NCBI RefSeq assembly: GCF_022870865.1
Contig: NZ_CP091508.1
Location: 1,364,001-1,428,000 of the forward strand
Direction of reading: 5' to 3'
Source of the DNA: Uruburuella testudinis
GTDB lineage: Bacteria > Pseudomonadota > Gammaproteobacteria > Burkholderiales > Neisseriaceae
DNA: 64,000 bases
Shown piece by piece: positions 40,770 through 49,776 of the stretch. The translations under genes and the position numbers were made by a program. Numbering within the stretch: position 1 is the first letter of the stretch; each line of letters begins with the position of its first letter. Under the pieces are notes generated by a model. It saw nothing but the letters and a program-made list of their open reading frames with translations, made no database searches and was not told the DNA's origin.

Positions 40770-42632
40770 TTACAGGTTTTCTACGCTTTGGCCGGTGAGC
40801 GCGCGCTGGATGTTGCGATCCATGCGGCGGGCGGCGAAATCATCGGTGGCATGGCTGAGCGCGGCGGTGGCGGTGCGGATGTTTTCGGCACTGCCGTTTT
40901 GAATGCTGTCGGATACGTTGCTGATGGCGGCTTGCACGCCATTCAGTTCGTCGGTGCCCAGCAAATCGCTGTCAAGCGCAAGTGCGGCTTCAACGGCGGC
41001 AATCAGGCCTTCGGCTTCAACGGCGGCTTCGGCACGGGCGCGGGCGGCCATATCGTCGCCGGCTTTGTTCATGCCTTCTTTCAGCATTTGGGTAATGGTT
41101 TCGTCGTCGAGGCCGTAGGAAGGTTTGACTTCGATTTGCGCCTGTACGCCGGTGGACTGTTCGCGTGCAGACACGGAAAGCAGGCCGTCGGCATCTACTT
41201 GAAAGGTAACGCGGATGCGCGCGGCGCCGGCCACCATCGGCGGAATGCCGCGCAGGGTAAATTTGGCCAGGCTGCGGCAGTCGGCCACCAATTCGCGTTC
41301 GCCCTGCACCACGTGGATGGTCATCGCGGTTTGGCCGTCTTTGAAGGTGGTGAAGTCTTGCGCGCGCGCGGTGGGCAGGGTGGAATTGCGCGGAATCACT
41401 TTTTCGGCCAGGCCGCCATAGGTTTCGAGGCCGAGTGAGAGCGGGGTAACATCGAGCAACAGCCAGTCTTCTTCATTTTTGTTGCCTGCCAGCACATCGG
41501 CCTGCATGGCGGCGCCCAGCGCAACCACTTGGTCGGGGTTGAGGTTGTTGAGCGGGGTTTGGCCGAAAAAGGCGGCAACGGCTTGTTGTACATGCAGCAT
41601 GCGGGTAGCGCCGCCGACCATAATCACACCTTTGATGTCGCTCTTGCCCACGCCGGCATCTTTCAGCGCCTGTTTGATAGGCTCGATGGTTTTGGCCACC
41701 AGATGTTGGGTGAGGTTGTGGAATTCTTGACGGGTGATGCGGGTGTCGACCGTGAGGCCGTCTGAAAGCGTGGCCTGAATAGTGGTGCTGGCATCATCGG
41801 TGAGCGCTTCTTTGGCTGCGCGGGTCAGGCTCAGCAGCAGTTGGCTGTCTTGCTCGTTTAATGGCGACAAGCCGTTTTGTTCGAGCAGGTGGCAAAACAG
41901 GCGGTGGTCGAAATCATCGCCGCCTAATGCGCTGTTGCCGCCGGTGGCTTTGACTTCAAACAGGCCTTTGGTGAGCTGCAACACGGATACATCAAAGGTG
42001 CCGCCGCCGAGGTCGTATACCACAAACGTGCCTTCGGAGCGGTTGTCCAAGCCATAGGCGATGGCGGCGGCTGTCGGCTCGTTTAAGAGGCGCAACACGT
42101 TTAATCCGGCCAGCCGCGCGGCATCTTTGGTAGCTTGGCGTTGGGCGTCGTCGAAATAGGCGGGCACGGTAATCACGGCGCCGGCAAGCTCGCCGCCGAG
42201 ACCGGCTTCGGCACGTGCTTTGAGGGTGCGCAAAATGTCGGCGGATACGTCTATCGGGGTTTTGCTGCCTTGGCGGGTGTGCAATTCGATGATGCGCTCG
42301 TTGTTGCCGAAACGGTAGGGCAGGTAATGGCTGCCGGTTTTGAGGTCGGCCAGCGTGCGGCCGATCAGGCGTTTGGCAGAGCTGATGGTGTTGAGCGGGT
42401 CGATTTTCTGCGCTTTGAGGGCGTCGTGGCCGGTTTCTACACGACTGTCTTCGCAATAGCGCACCACCGAGGGCAGGGTGGCGCGGCCTTGTTCGTCGGT
42501 CAGGCAGACGGCGCTGCCGCTTTTAACGGCGGCCACCAGGCTGTTGGTGGTGCCGAGGTCGATACCGACGGCAAGGCGGTGTTGGTGTGGAGCGGCGGAG
42601 AGGCCGGGTTCGGCGATTTGCAAAAGTGCCAT
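40770..42632 (-). CDS. hscA: Fe-S assembly chaperone HscA
   Basis: Specialised Hsp70 that releases Fe-S clusters from IscU. 620 residues. ATPase domain: [88 protein letters not shown]. Substrate domain begins near residue 390 ([17 protein letters not shown]). It lacks an adjacent hscB: the next gene upstream is unrelated, so the isc genes are split in this genome or hscB is distant. Confidence 0.96.
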   Translation of the reverse strand: MALLQIAEPGLSAAPHQHRLAVGIDLGTTNSLVAAVKSGSAVCLTDEQGRATLPSVVRYCEDSRVETGHDALKAQKIDPLNTISSAKRLIGRTLADLKTGSHYLPYRFGNNERIIELHTRQGSKTPIDVSADILRTLKARAEAGLGGELAGAVITVPAYFDDAQRQATKDAARLAGLNVLRLLNEPTAAAIAYGLDNRSEGTFVVYDLGGGTFDVSVLQLTKGLFEVKATGGNSALGGDDFDHRLFCHLLEQNGLSPLNEQDSQLLLSLTRAAKEALTDDASTTIQATLSDGLTVDTRITRQEFHNLTQHLVAKTIEPIKQALKDAGVGKSDIKGVIMVGGATRMLHVQQAVAAFFGQTPLNNLNPDQVVALGAAMQADVLAGNKNEEDWLLLDVTPLSLGLETYGGLAEKVIPRNSTLPTARAQDFTTFKDGQTAMTIHVVQGERELVADCRSLAKFTLRGIPPMVAGAARIRVTFQVDADGLLSVSAREQSTGVQAQIEVKPSYGLDDETITQMLKEGMNKAGDDMAARARAEAAVEAEGLIAAVEAALALDSDLLGTDELNGVQAAISNVSDSIQNGSAENIRTATAALSHATDDFAARRMDRNIQRALTGQSVENL

Positions 42633-42721
42633 TTTTGTCTTGTGCCTTTGGGTATTGGTGTGTTGGCGGCTATTTTAGCAGATTCGGTGCGGATAGTTGA
42701 GCGTTTTTGTCGGGAATATAA

Positions 42722-42761
42722 TCAGGCCGTCTGAAATATTTTCTGCTTTCAGACGGCCTGA
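42722..42761. terminator. Inverted DUS between hscA and the DUF6973-like gene
   Basis: TCAGGCCGTCTGAAA and TTTCAGACGGCCTGA with a 10-base loop. It follows the DUF6973-like gene on the minus strand. Confidence 0.75.
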
Positions 42762-42834
42762 CAGTGGAGGCGCTTGATTCGGGCGGGCAGCCATTCAGAT
42801 CAAGAAAACCGGCGCCGGCGGGTATGGGCGGGTG

Positions 42835-43557
42835 TTATTGATGTTTGCGGATGGCTTCGATGGCCTGCTCGATTTCACTCGGGCTTTCGTTTTCATAACG
42901 GCGCTGCTCGGCATCGGTAAAGCCGTTTTCATTCAAGGGGCCGAGATTGCGGACGGCGGCTTCGTATTGGGTGTGGTTTAATTTGGTTTGGCTGATGCGC
43001 CATGCGGTTTGGCCGTTTGTTTCGACCGGTTCGGCCATCCACAGGCCTTCTTGGGAAAAGTGTGCCAATACCGATAAGGCCAGCGTTTTCATGTCGGTTT
43101 GCGGCCTTTCGCTGCCGATGCGCCGACCGATGCGGTTGTTGCGCAAATCAACGGCCTCATCAGCGGCATAACGGCTGGGGTAGTCGGTTTGCGCTTCATC
43201 GATAACCGGATTGATTTCATAAGCATGGCCGACGGCTTCGGCGGTGGCGGGGTCAAACCGTGCAGCGATGGCGGCCTGCCACAGTGTATGGCGCACGGCA
43301 TTGACTTGGGTGCCGCGGCCGTCGCCGTTGGCGCGGTCATCCAAGCCGGTGCGCCTGGCAAAACGGATGGCGTTGCTGGTGATGTTGGCCGATTCGCTGC
43401 TCTCCATGCCGATGGCCTGCGCGGCAATTGGGTGGGCAGCGATAAAGCGGATGATTTTGCCGCGCCGGCTTTCGGGCTGTGTTTGCGGCGTTTCGGCGTG
43501 CGCTGCCGGTGCTGCGGCAATCAGCAGCGCCAGGCAGACGGAGTGTGTCCATTTCAT
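42835..43557 (-). CDS. Exported DUF6973-like protein
   Basis: 240 residues with a signal peptide (VCLALLIAAAPAAHA). The mature part shows NAVRHTLWQAAIAARFDP then ATAEAVGHAYE and an acidic C-terminus. The conserved His/Trp in the NAVRHTLWQA motif points to the DUF6973 group of proteins, whose activity I do not know. Periplasmic location expected. Terminated by the DUS hairpin before hscA. Confidence 0.6.
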   Translation of the reverse strand: MKWTHSVCLALLIAAAPAAHAETPQTQPESRRGKIIRFIAAHPIAAQAIGMESSESANITSNAIRFARRTGLDDRANGDGRGTQVNAVRHTLWQAAIAARFDPATAEAVGHAYEINPVIDEAQTDYPSRYAADEAVDLRNNRIGRRIGSERPQTDMKTLALSVLAHFSQEGLWMAEPVETNGQTAWRISQTKLNHTQYEAAVRNLGPLNENGFTDAEQRRYENESPSEIEQAIEAIRKHQ

Positions 43558-43993
43558 AGGGATGAGCGATATTAGTGTGATGACAAAATCATTTTAGTGG
43601 CGGCGGCAGCGGCTTGGTTCACAGGTTTACCTGATTTTTCGCTGCGGTTGGCGGCAGAAAGCGCGGTAAGGCTGGTTATCTTATGCAGGTTTTCGCGGCG
43701 GTAAACGGTTTTTTTGCCTTTAATATCTGTTGAAAGTATAAACCGTTGCATCTTTATCCGCCGGCTATTGTAAAATGAGTGCCAATTTAGGGTATCCTCT
43801 GATGCGTCGTTTATGAGGGGGTTTTGTTCCTGGAAATGCAGATGCCAGGCAAAAAACGCAGCAAGATTGGATATCTTGCGAGGCTTTTTAACGCAGCAGC
43901 TGCGTTTTCAGGGGCAAAATACACCCATAAACCGACAAATCAAAACACCCGAGGGCATGGCTCTTTTGAAAATAGTGGCTGAAATTGCAACAT
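43558..43993. other. Gap upstream of the polyene-like genes
   Basis: Holds the family A copy listed separately (43788-43951) and AT-rich sequence before it. The lipoprotein gene starts about 40 bases after the repeat. No other gene was found; if the upstream half of an aryl polyene cluster once lay here, no trace is visible. Confidence 0.5.
43788..43951. repeat. Family A repeat upstream of polyene-like genes
   Basis: TAGGGTATCCTCTGATGCG at the left, CAAATCAAAACACCCG at the right. Internal GCAAGATTGG and AACGCAGCAGCTGCG blocks. Confidence 0.75.
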
Positions 43994-44533
43994 ATGAAAC
44001 TGAAACATATACATATAAAGAGAAAACAGATTGTGCCGCTGGCGGCGGCTTTTATTCTGGCCGCCTGCACTTCTGCCGCGCCCTTGCCGCGCCTTGCTCA
44101 AGCTTGGCCGCAACAGGATGAGGTGCGTTGGTTTAAGCTGGTGCAAACGGCAGAAGACGGCCGCATTTTGCAGACCAGCCTGCTGGCGGTGCAGCCTGAC
44201 GGCAGCGACGGCTTGCGTTTTGTGCAAACCGATGCGCTGGGTGCGCCTTTGGCACGGCAAACTGTGAGCCGTAAAGGTTGGGCAAACGATGGTTTTGTTG
44301 CGCCCAACCGTCGTGCGCAGCAGGTATTTGCAGCGGTTGTGCCGCTGATTGATCCGCAAGCGGCGGTTTATCCGCAGCCGCATGTGGAAAAGCAGGGGGC
44401 AGCCGATATTTATTTTCAAAATGGAAAGGAAATGTGGCGAATAGTGCGGCAAAATGATGCGGCTGTGATGATGTTTCCCGACCGCAGCGTTTGGCAGCTG
44501 ACGCCGCTGGATAACGGACAAACCGAACCATGA
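43994..44533 (+). CDS. Lipoprotein linked to polyene biosynthesis
   Basis: About 179 residues. The N-terminus is basic, then LAAAFILAAC gives a clear lipobox with the cysteine near residue 25. The rest is a compact beta-rich domain (DEVRWFKLVQTAEDG, GKEMWRIVRQND). The position directly before a ketosynthase matches the DUF3261-type lipoprotein of aryl polyene clusters, which is thought to help place the pigment lipid in the outer membrane. The final ATGA overlaps the next start. Confidence 0.6.
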   Translation: MKLKHIHIKRKQIVPLAAAFILAACTSAAPLPRLAQAWPQQDEVRWFKLVQTAEDGRILQTSLLAVQPDGSDGLRFVQTDALGAPLARQTVSRKGWANDGFVAPNRRAQQVFAAVVPLIDPQAAVYPQPHVEKQGAADIYFQNGKEMWRIVRQNDAAVMMFPDRSVWQLTPLDNGQTEP

Positions 44534-45744
44534 CCAATACCCCTGTTTTTCTGAGCGCGCCTGCTGTAACCAGTGCTCTCGGCAGCGGCCTGCAAGCCCA
44601 TGTGGATGCTTTGCTCAATCCGCCGGCAGTTTCGCCGCTAACTGTGTCTGAGCAGTGGATGAAGGGTAAGGCTTATGCTTTTGGCGCCGTTACTGAAACG
44701 CTGCGCCCGTTTCCCGAATCGCTGGCTGCCGTGCACCGCAGCCGCAACAATCAATTGCTGTGGCATGCGTTGCGGCAGATTGAGGCGGATATTGCCGGAG
44801 CCGTTGCCCGTTTCGGCGCCGGACGGGTAGCGGTGGTGATGGGCACGTCAACCAGCGGTGTGGATGAAAATATACCGCTTTTCCAGCATATTGTATCCGG
44901 CGGCGGTTGGCATGACGTGCCTTTTAACCAGCAGCAACAGATTTTATCGGCGCCGGCTGATTTTGTGGCAGCGGTTTACGGCTTGGGCGGCTTGTGCTAC
45001 GGCGTATCGACGGCTTGCACATCCGGGGCGCGCGCCTTAATCAGTGCGGCAAGATTGTTGAAGGCAGGCTTGTGCGATGCGGTGGTGTGCGGCGGTGTCG
45101 ACACCTTGTCACCGCTGACCATCAATGGTTTTGCCGCGCTGGAAGTGCTTTCAGACGGCCGGGCCAATCCGTTTTCCGTTAACCGCAACGGCATCAATAT
45201 CGGCGAAGCCGCCGCCGCTTTTGTGATGACGCGCGAAGCGGATTTCGGCAGCAGCCTGCCGCTGCTCGGCTATGGCGCCAGCAGCGATGCTTATCATATG
45301 TCGTCGCCGCGCCCCGACGGAATGGGGGCGGCGCAAGCGTTTCAGACGGCCTTAAAGCATGCGGGTATGCCGTCTGAAGCCATCGGCTGGATTAATCTGC
45401 ACGGCACCGGCACGCAACACAACGACAGCATGGAAAGCCTCGCCGTTGCCCAAGTATTCGGCGGCCAAACACCCTGCACCTCAACCAAGCCGCTCACCGG
45501 CCACACCCTTGGCGCTGCGGGCGCCATCGAAGCGGCTTTTTTGTGGGGCATGGTCAGCCGCCGCCACAATCCGCAAGGCCGCCTGCCGCCGCAAATTTGG
45601 GACGGCGTGCGTGATCCGGCATTGCCCGCCATCGCATTTACCGACAGCCACAGCGCATGGCCGCTTGAACGGCGCATCGGCGCCAGCGCATCGTTTGCCT
45701 TCGGCGGCAGCAATGCGGTGGTGGTGGTGGGCGAGCCGGCTTGA
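44530..45744 (+). CDS. Beta-ketoacyl synthase, ApeO-like
   Basis: Type II ketosynthase of 404 residues. Cys-His-His triad: GVSTACTSGARALISAA, NLHGTGTQHNDSMESLA and LTGHTLGAAGAIEAAF. Ends VVVVGEPA. In aryl polyene pathways this enzyme and the CLF/KS partners extend an aryl starter with malonyl units. A reverse DUS encodes VLSDGRAN in the gene. Overlaps the lipoprotein gene by 4 bases, so translationally coupled. Confidence 0.8.
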   Translation: MTNTPVFLSAPAVTSALGSGLQAHVDALLNPPAVSPLTVSEQWMKGKAYAFGAVTETLRPFPESLAAVHRSRNNQLLWHALRQIEADIAGAVARFGAGRVAVVMGTSTSGVDENIPLFQHIVSGGGWHDVPFNQQQQILSAPADFVAAVYGLGGLCYGVSTACTSGARALISAARLLKAGLCDAVVCGGVDTLSPLTINGFAALEVLSDGRANPFSVNRNGINIGEAAAAFVMTREADFGSSLPLLGYGASSDAYHMSSPRPDGMGAAQAFQTALKHAGMPSEAIGWINLHGTGTQHNDSMESLAVAQVFGGQTPCTSTKPLTGHTLGAAGAIEAAFLWGMVSRRHNPQGRLPPQIWDGVRDPALPAIAFTDSHSAWPLERRIGASASFAFGGSNAVVVVGEPA

Positions 45745-45813
45745 TACCGTGCCGGCCGCATCGTTTGAGGCCGTCTGAAAAACCTCATCACCCGACACAA
45801 TAAAGTGACCCTT

Positions 45814-46305
45814 ATGCCTGAAAAATTAATGTGCCCGATTCATCAGCCCGCTCCTTTGCTGCCGCACAGCGGCCATATGGTGCTGCTCGACTGCATCACC
45901 GATTATGGTGAAGATTATCTCTGCGCCGAAGCCGGAGTGGGCGCAAAACACCTATTGCTGCAAAACGGCAGCCTGCCGGCATTGGCGGGCATGGAAATTA
46001 TGGCGCAGGGAATTGCCGCGTTGGCGGGCTGTCATGCACACAATGCCGGCGAACCGGTGCGGCTGGGCTTTTTGCTGGGCACGCGCAAGCTGAATCTGTT
46101 TGCCGATGAAATTCCCGTCGGTACCACGCTGGCCGTCCGCGTGCATGCTTCCACTCAAGACACCACGGGTTTCGGCGTATTCGACTGCGAGCTGCGCTGG
46201 CTTGATGCGCCTGCCGAAGCCAAGGCGAAACTGCCTTCAGACGGCCTGCTGGTGCAGGCGGCATTGAATGTGTTCAGCCCGAAAGACGGTAAGGCCCATT
46301 TATGA
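45814..46305 (+). CDS. 3-hydroxyacyl-ACP dehydratase, ApeP-like
   Basis: About 163 residues with a hotdog-fold pattern: LLPHSGHMVLLDCI at the N-terminus, LPALAGMEIMAQGIAALAG on the long helix, and LGFLLGTRKLNLF strand. This is the FabZ/ApeP type that introduces double bases of the polyene. The ATG at 45814 is taken; a GTG 9 bases upstream and a second ATG 12 bases later are also possible. A DUS-encoded PSDGLL near the C-terminus. Followed by a repeat-rich gap before the ketoreductase. Confidence 0.72.
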   Translation: MPEKLMCPIHQPAPLLPHSGHMVLLDCITDYGEDYLCAEAGVGAKHLLLQNGSLPALAGMEIMAQGIAALAGCHAHNAGEPVRLGFLLGTRKLNLFADEIPVGTTLAVRVHASTQDTTGFGVFDCELRWLDAPAEAKAKLPSDGLLVQAALNVFSPKDGKAHL

Positions 46306-46787
46306 AAGTAAGCAAATCAGGCAGTGTGGTGCAGCCGGGTTGTTGTGATATGTGATGCCCATTCACAAAAGTGAGCCAACGCCGTTCGATCATTTTGATG
46401 AATGGGTATGAGCAAGGAATCAGGCCGTCTGAACGGAGCAGTAAGAATCACTGCGGGCAAGCTGAGGCCGTCTGAAATCTTTCAGACGGCCTTGATAAAT
46501 TTTGTTAAAATTTCGGCTTTGATTTTAAAACCTTATACTGCTTCGGCTAGGGTGTCCTGACCATTCGATTTACGGGTGTATTTTGCCCCTGCAAACGCAT
46601 CTGCTGCGTTAAAAAGCCTCGCAAGATGCCCAATCTTGCTGTGTTTTTTGCCTGGCATCTGTACTTTTATCGCAAAAAATCTGAATCATTCTGAATGGTC
46701 GGGACACCCTAAACCGCTTCTCTTCGAGTTGAGGCGAGACAATGAAATAGGATGATGCAGTTGAAAGGCGATCACTCAGGAAAACGT
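46306..46787. other. Repeat-rich gap between dehydratase and ketoreductase genes
   Basis: A short family B element (46354-46409, ends GCCCATTCACAAAAG/TGATGAATGGGTAT), a single DUS, an inverted DUS pair (46465-46492) and a family A copy. These interrupt genes that are normally tightly coupled. Confidence 0.6.
46548..46711. repeat. Family A repeat
   Basis: TAGGGTGTCCTGACCATTCG to TGGTCGGGACACCCTA. Left arm of the ACGGGTGTATTTTGCCCC type, right arm of the ACTTTTATCGCAAAAAAT type: a mixed copy. Confidence 0.85.
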
Positions 46788-47516
46788 ATGAAAGAAACCA
46801 TTTTAATCACCGGCTCCGGCCGCGGTATCGGCAAGGCCGTGGCGCTGGGTTTGGCGGCCGACGGCTACGATATTGCCGTGCATTGCCGCAGCCGGCGCGA
46901 TGAGGCTGAAGCAGCGGCAGCAGCAATCCGCCAACTCGGGCGCAAGGCGCGGGTGTTGCAGTTTGATGTGGCCGACCGCACCGCCTGTCGCGAAATTCTG
47001 ACCGCCGATGTGGAAGCGCACGGCGCCTATTACGGCGTGGTGCTCAATGCCGGGCTGGCGCGTGACAATGCCTTTCCCGCGTTGGAAGATGACGATTGGG
47101 ACAGCGTGTTGCGCACCAATCTCGATGGTTTTTACAATGTGCTGCATCCCGTGATGATGCCGATGATACGCCGCCGCAAACCGGGGCGGATTGTGTGCAT
47201 GGCATCGGTGTCGGGCTTGGTCGGCAACCGCGGTCAAGTGAATTACAGCGCTTCCAAAGCCGGCCTGATCGGCGCGGCCAAGGCGCTGGCGCTTGAATTG
47301 GCCAAACGCAAAATTACCGTCAACTGCGTGGCGCCCGGCTTGATTGATACCGATATGCTGGATGACCATGTGCCGGTTGGCGAGATTCTGAAAATGATAC
47401 CGGCGCAGCGCATGGGCAGCCCCGAAGAAGTGGCGCACGCAGTGCGTTTTCTGATGGATGAGAAAGCCGCCTATATCACGCGGCAGGTGATTGCGGTGAA
47501 CGGAGGTTTGTGTTGA
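46788..47516 (+). CDS. 3-oxoacyl-ACP reductase, FabG/ApeQ-like
   Basis: Short-chain dehydrogenase of about 242 residues: NADPH-binding GSGRGIGKAVAL, NAG motif VVLNAGLARDNAF, catalytic Ser and the YSASK motif in VNYSASKAGLIGAAK, and FLMDEKAAYITRQVIAVNGG. Reduces the ketoacyl intermediate. The ATG at 46788 follows CAGGAAAACGT; an upstream ATG at 46752 lacks a site. The final bases overlap the next ketosynthase start region. Confidence 0.85.
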   Translation: MKETILITGSGRGIGKAVALGLAADGYDIAVHCRSRRDEAEAAAAAIRQLGRKARVLQFDVADRTACREILTADVEAHGAYYGVVLNAGLARDNAFPALEDDDWDSVLRTNLDGFYNVLHPVMMPMIRRRKPGRIVCMASVSGLVGNRGQVNYSASKAGLIGAAKALALELAKRKITVNCVAPGLIDTDMLDDHVPVGEILKMIPAQRMGSPEEVAHAVRFLMDEKAAYITRQVIAVNGGLC

Positions 47517-48745
47517 AACGGGTTGTGATTACAGGCATCGGCGGCATCACCGCATTTGGTCGCGATTGGGCAAGCATTCAGACGGCCTTCAAGCAAGGCC
47601 GCAATGCCGTGCAAAGCATGGATTGGCAAACGCAATATCCCGAGTTGGAAGCGCAATTGGGCGCGCCGGTTAACGGTTACGCGCCGCCGAAGCATTGGAC
47701 GCGCAAACAGTTGCGCAGCATGGGCCGGGTATCGCAATTGTGTGTCGATGCCGCCGAACAGGCATTGCAAGATGCCGGATTGCTTGGTGATGAAACGATT
47801 AAAGACGGGCGCATGGGCGTGGCCTGCGGCTCATCATCGGGCAGCCCGAAAGACATCGGCGACATCGGCGAATTGCTGCTGACCGGCACATCGCAAAATT
47901 TCAGCGCCAACACTTATGTGCGCATGATGCCGCACACCACCGCTGCCAATATCGGCATTTTTTTCGGGCTGACCGGCCGCATTATCCCCACCTCCAGCGC
48001 CTGTTCGTCCGGCAGCCAAGGCATCGGTTATGCTTATGAAGCCATCAAATACGGCATGATCGATATGATGCTGGCCGGCGGCGGCGAAGAGTTCAGCCCC
48101 TCGCAAGTGTATGTGTTCGACTCGCTCTATGCCGCCAGCCGCCGCAACAATGCGCCCGAATTAACCCCGCGCCCGTATGATAGCACCCGCGACGGCTTGG
48201 TGATCGGCGAAGGCGCGGGCATGATGGTGTTGGAAAGCTTGGAACATGCTTTGGCGCGCGGCGCGGAAATTTATGCGGAAATTGTCGGATACGGCGCCAA
48301 CAGCGACGGCAGCCACGTCACCCGCCCGCAAAAAGACACCATGCAGCGCTGCATGGTGCTGGCTTTGAAAGATGCTGCCATTGACGCCGGCCAAATCGGT
48401 TATGTTAACGGTCACGGCACCGCCACCGAGCAGGGCGATATCGCCGAAACGCTGGCCACTGAAGCCGTGTTTGGCAGCCGCATGCCCATCAGTTCGCAAA
48501 AAAGCTATTTCGGTCACACCCTCGGCGCATGCGGCGCGCTGGAATCATGGTTTTCCATCGAAATGATGAATGGCGGCTGGTTTGCCCCCACCGTGAATCT
48601 CGACAATATCGACCCGCGCTGCGGCAAACTGGATTATATCTGCGGCCAAGGGCGTGAAATCGATACGGATTATGTGATGAACAATAATTTCGCTTTTGGC
48701 GGTGTGAATACCTCGTTGGTGTTTAAGCGCTGGCAAGGTCATTGA
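47513..48745 (+). CDS. Beta-ketoacyl synthase, FabF/ApeR-like
   Basis: 410 residues with the full triad: TSSACSSGSQGIGYAYEA, VNGHGTATEQGDIAETLA and KSYFGHTLGACGALESW. The TTG at 47513 gives MKRVVITGIGGITAFG and has GGAGG 6 bases before it; the GTG at 47510 is too close. A reverse DUS encodes IQTAF near the N-terminus. Second ketosynthase of the polyene-like set. Downstream is the tandem DUS array. Confidence 0.82.
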   Translation: MKRVVITGIGGITAFGRDWASIQTAFKQGRNAVQSMDWQTQYPELEAQLGAPVNGYAPPKHWTRKQLRSMGRVSQLCVDAAEQALQDAGLLGDETIKDGRMGVACGSSSGSPKDIGDIGELLLTGTSQNFSANTYVRMMPHTTAANIGIFFGLTGRIIPTSSACSSGSQGIGYAYEAIKYGMIDMMLAGGGEEFSPSQVYVFDSLYAASRRNNAPELTPRPYDSTRDGLVIGEGAGMMVLESLEHALARGAEIYAEIVGYGANSDGSHVTRPQKDTMQRCMVLALKDAAIDAGQIGYVNGHGTATEQGDIAETLATEAVFGSRMPISSQKSYFGHTLGACGALESWFSIEMMNGGWFAPTVNLDNIDPRCGKLDYICGQGREIDTDYVMNNNFAFGGVNTSLVFKRWQGH

Positions 48746-48885
48746 TTTGTTTGCTTCACCCGTGTTTGCTTCTTTTTTTGTGCGCACAAATGTTGATGAG
48801 CATTTGGTGAAGGCATGCATGGCAGAGGTTGTATTGGCAGAGAAGCGGATGGATATCGGACAGCGGTTTGGGCGGGCTCAAGAGC

Positions 48886-49242
48886 AGGCCGTCTGAAAGC
48901 GCAGGCCGTCTGAAAGCGCAGGCCGTCTGAAAGCGCAGGCCGTCTGAAAGCGCAGGCCGTCTGAAAGCGCAGGCCGTCTGAAAGCGCAGGCCGTCTGAAA
49001 GCGCAGGCCGTCTGAAAGCGCAGGCCGTCTGAAAGCGCAGGCCGTCTGAAAGCGCAGGCCGTCTGAAAGCGCAGGCCGTCTGAAAGCGCAGGCCGTCTGA
49101 AAGCGCAGGCCGTCTGAAAGCGCAGGCCGTCTGAAAGCGCAGGCCGTCTGAAAGCGCAGGCCGTCTGAAAGCGTAGGCCGTCTGAAAGCGTAGGCCGTCT
49201 GAAAGCGTAGGCCGTCTGAAAGAGCGGGCCGTCTGAAAGCAC
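48886..49242 (+). repeat. Tandem array of 21 DNA uptake sequences
   Basis: A 17-base unit (AGGCCGTCTGAAAGCGC) repeats 21 times without interruption and in one orientation. Twenty units have the exact 12-mer AGGCCGTCTGAA and the last has GGGCCGTCTGAA, so all keep the 10-base core. Linkers are AGCGC in most units, AGCGT in the units from about 49158 to 49192, and AGAGC before the last. Because 17 is not a multiple of 3 and the minus strand has no stop, long frames exist there that are artefacts. Confidence 0.98.
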
Positions 49243-49408
49243 TATGTTTTTGATGAATAATGTATGTGTGCGGGTTTGTCCTATTGCTTTGCCCGCTTAC
49301 TTTTTTGAATGGGCTGTCATTGTCTGAAAAACAGGGAAACCGGATACGGTTTATCGTGGCGAAATCAGAATGATTGCATAGAAGTTGTATGTAAATCATG
49401 AGGTTGCG

Positions 49409-49697
49409 ATGAAAATAGGCGGGCGCGCTGCAATGGATTTATTCGATTACCTGGAGCTGCATATGCAAGAGCTAGGGTGTCCTGATTATGCCGGGCAATG
49501 CTCGGGCGAGTTTTCCGGCATGTTTTGTTTATTGCAGATTTACCGGCCGAGCAATTCGAAGCCGTTGCTGAAAAGATGATGCAGGCGTGTAAGGATTTGC
49601 CGGATTTGGCTGGCTATAAGCAAGCAATCGGCAAGGCGCTTGAGGCAGGATCCGAGACATCAAAAACGGGCAGTATCAAACTTGCGGTATCGAAATC
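49409..49697 (+). pseudogene. Possible decayed small gene with solo family A end
   Basis: An ATG at 49409 opens MKIGGRAAMDLFDYLELHMQ and runs into a family A left end (CTAGGGTGTCCTGA, 49472-49485), then CSGEFSGMFCLLQ. A second frame continues ADLPAEQFEAVAEKMMQ and CKDLPDLAGYKQAIGKALE and runs into the hairpin. A single frameshift near 49530 would join the two. I do not recognise the protein. Confidence 0.3.
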
Positions 49698-49698
49698 T

Positions 49699-49726
49699 AA
49701 AAAACGCGCTTTTAAGCGCGTTTTTC
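49699..49726. terminator. Bidirectional terminator before hemA
   Basis: AAAACGCGCTT and AAGCGCGTTTT with a 2-base loop and flanking A and T runs. Not DUS-based. Confidence 0.85.
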
Positions 49727-49776
49727 TTTGTGCCTGTTTTTTTCATTATGCCGGCGGGCAGAATATGCTTTTCCGG

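Noticed and set aside
48886..49242. CRISPR array
   Set aside because: The unit is only 17 bases, linkers are 5 bases and identical, and there are no spacers or cas genes.
48739..49399. Long minus-strand frames through the DUS array as real repetitive proteins
   Set aside because: They are an arithmetic result of a stop-free 17-base unit and have no start context.
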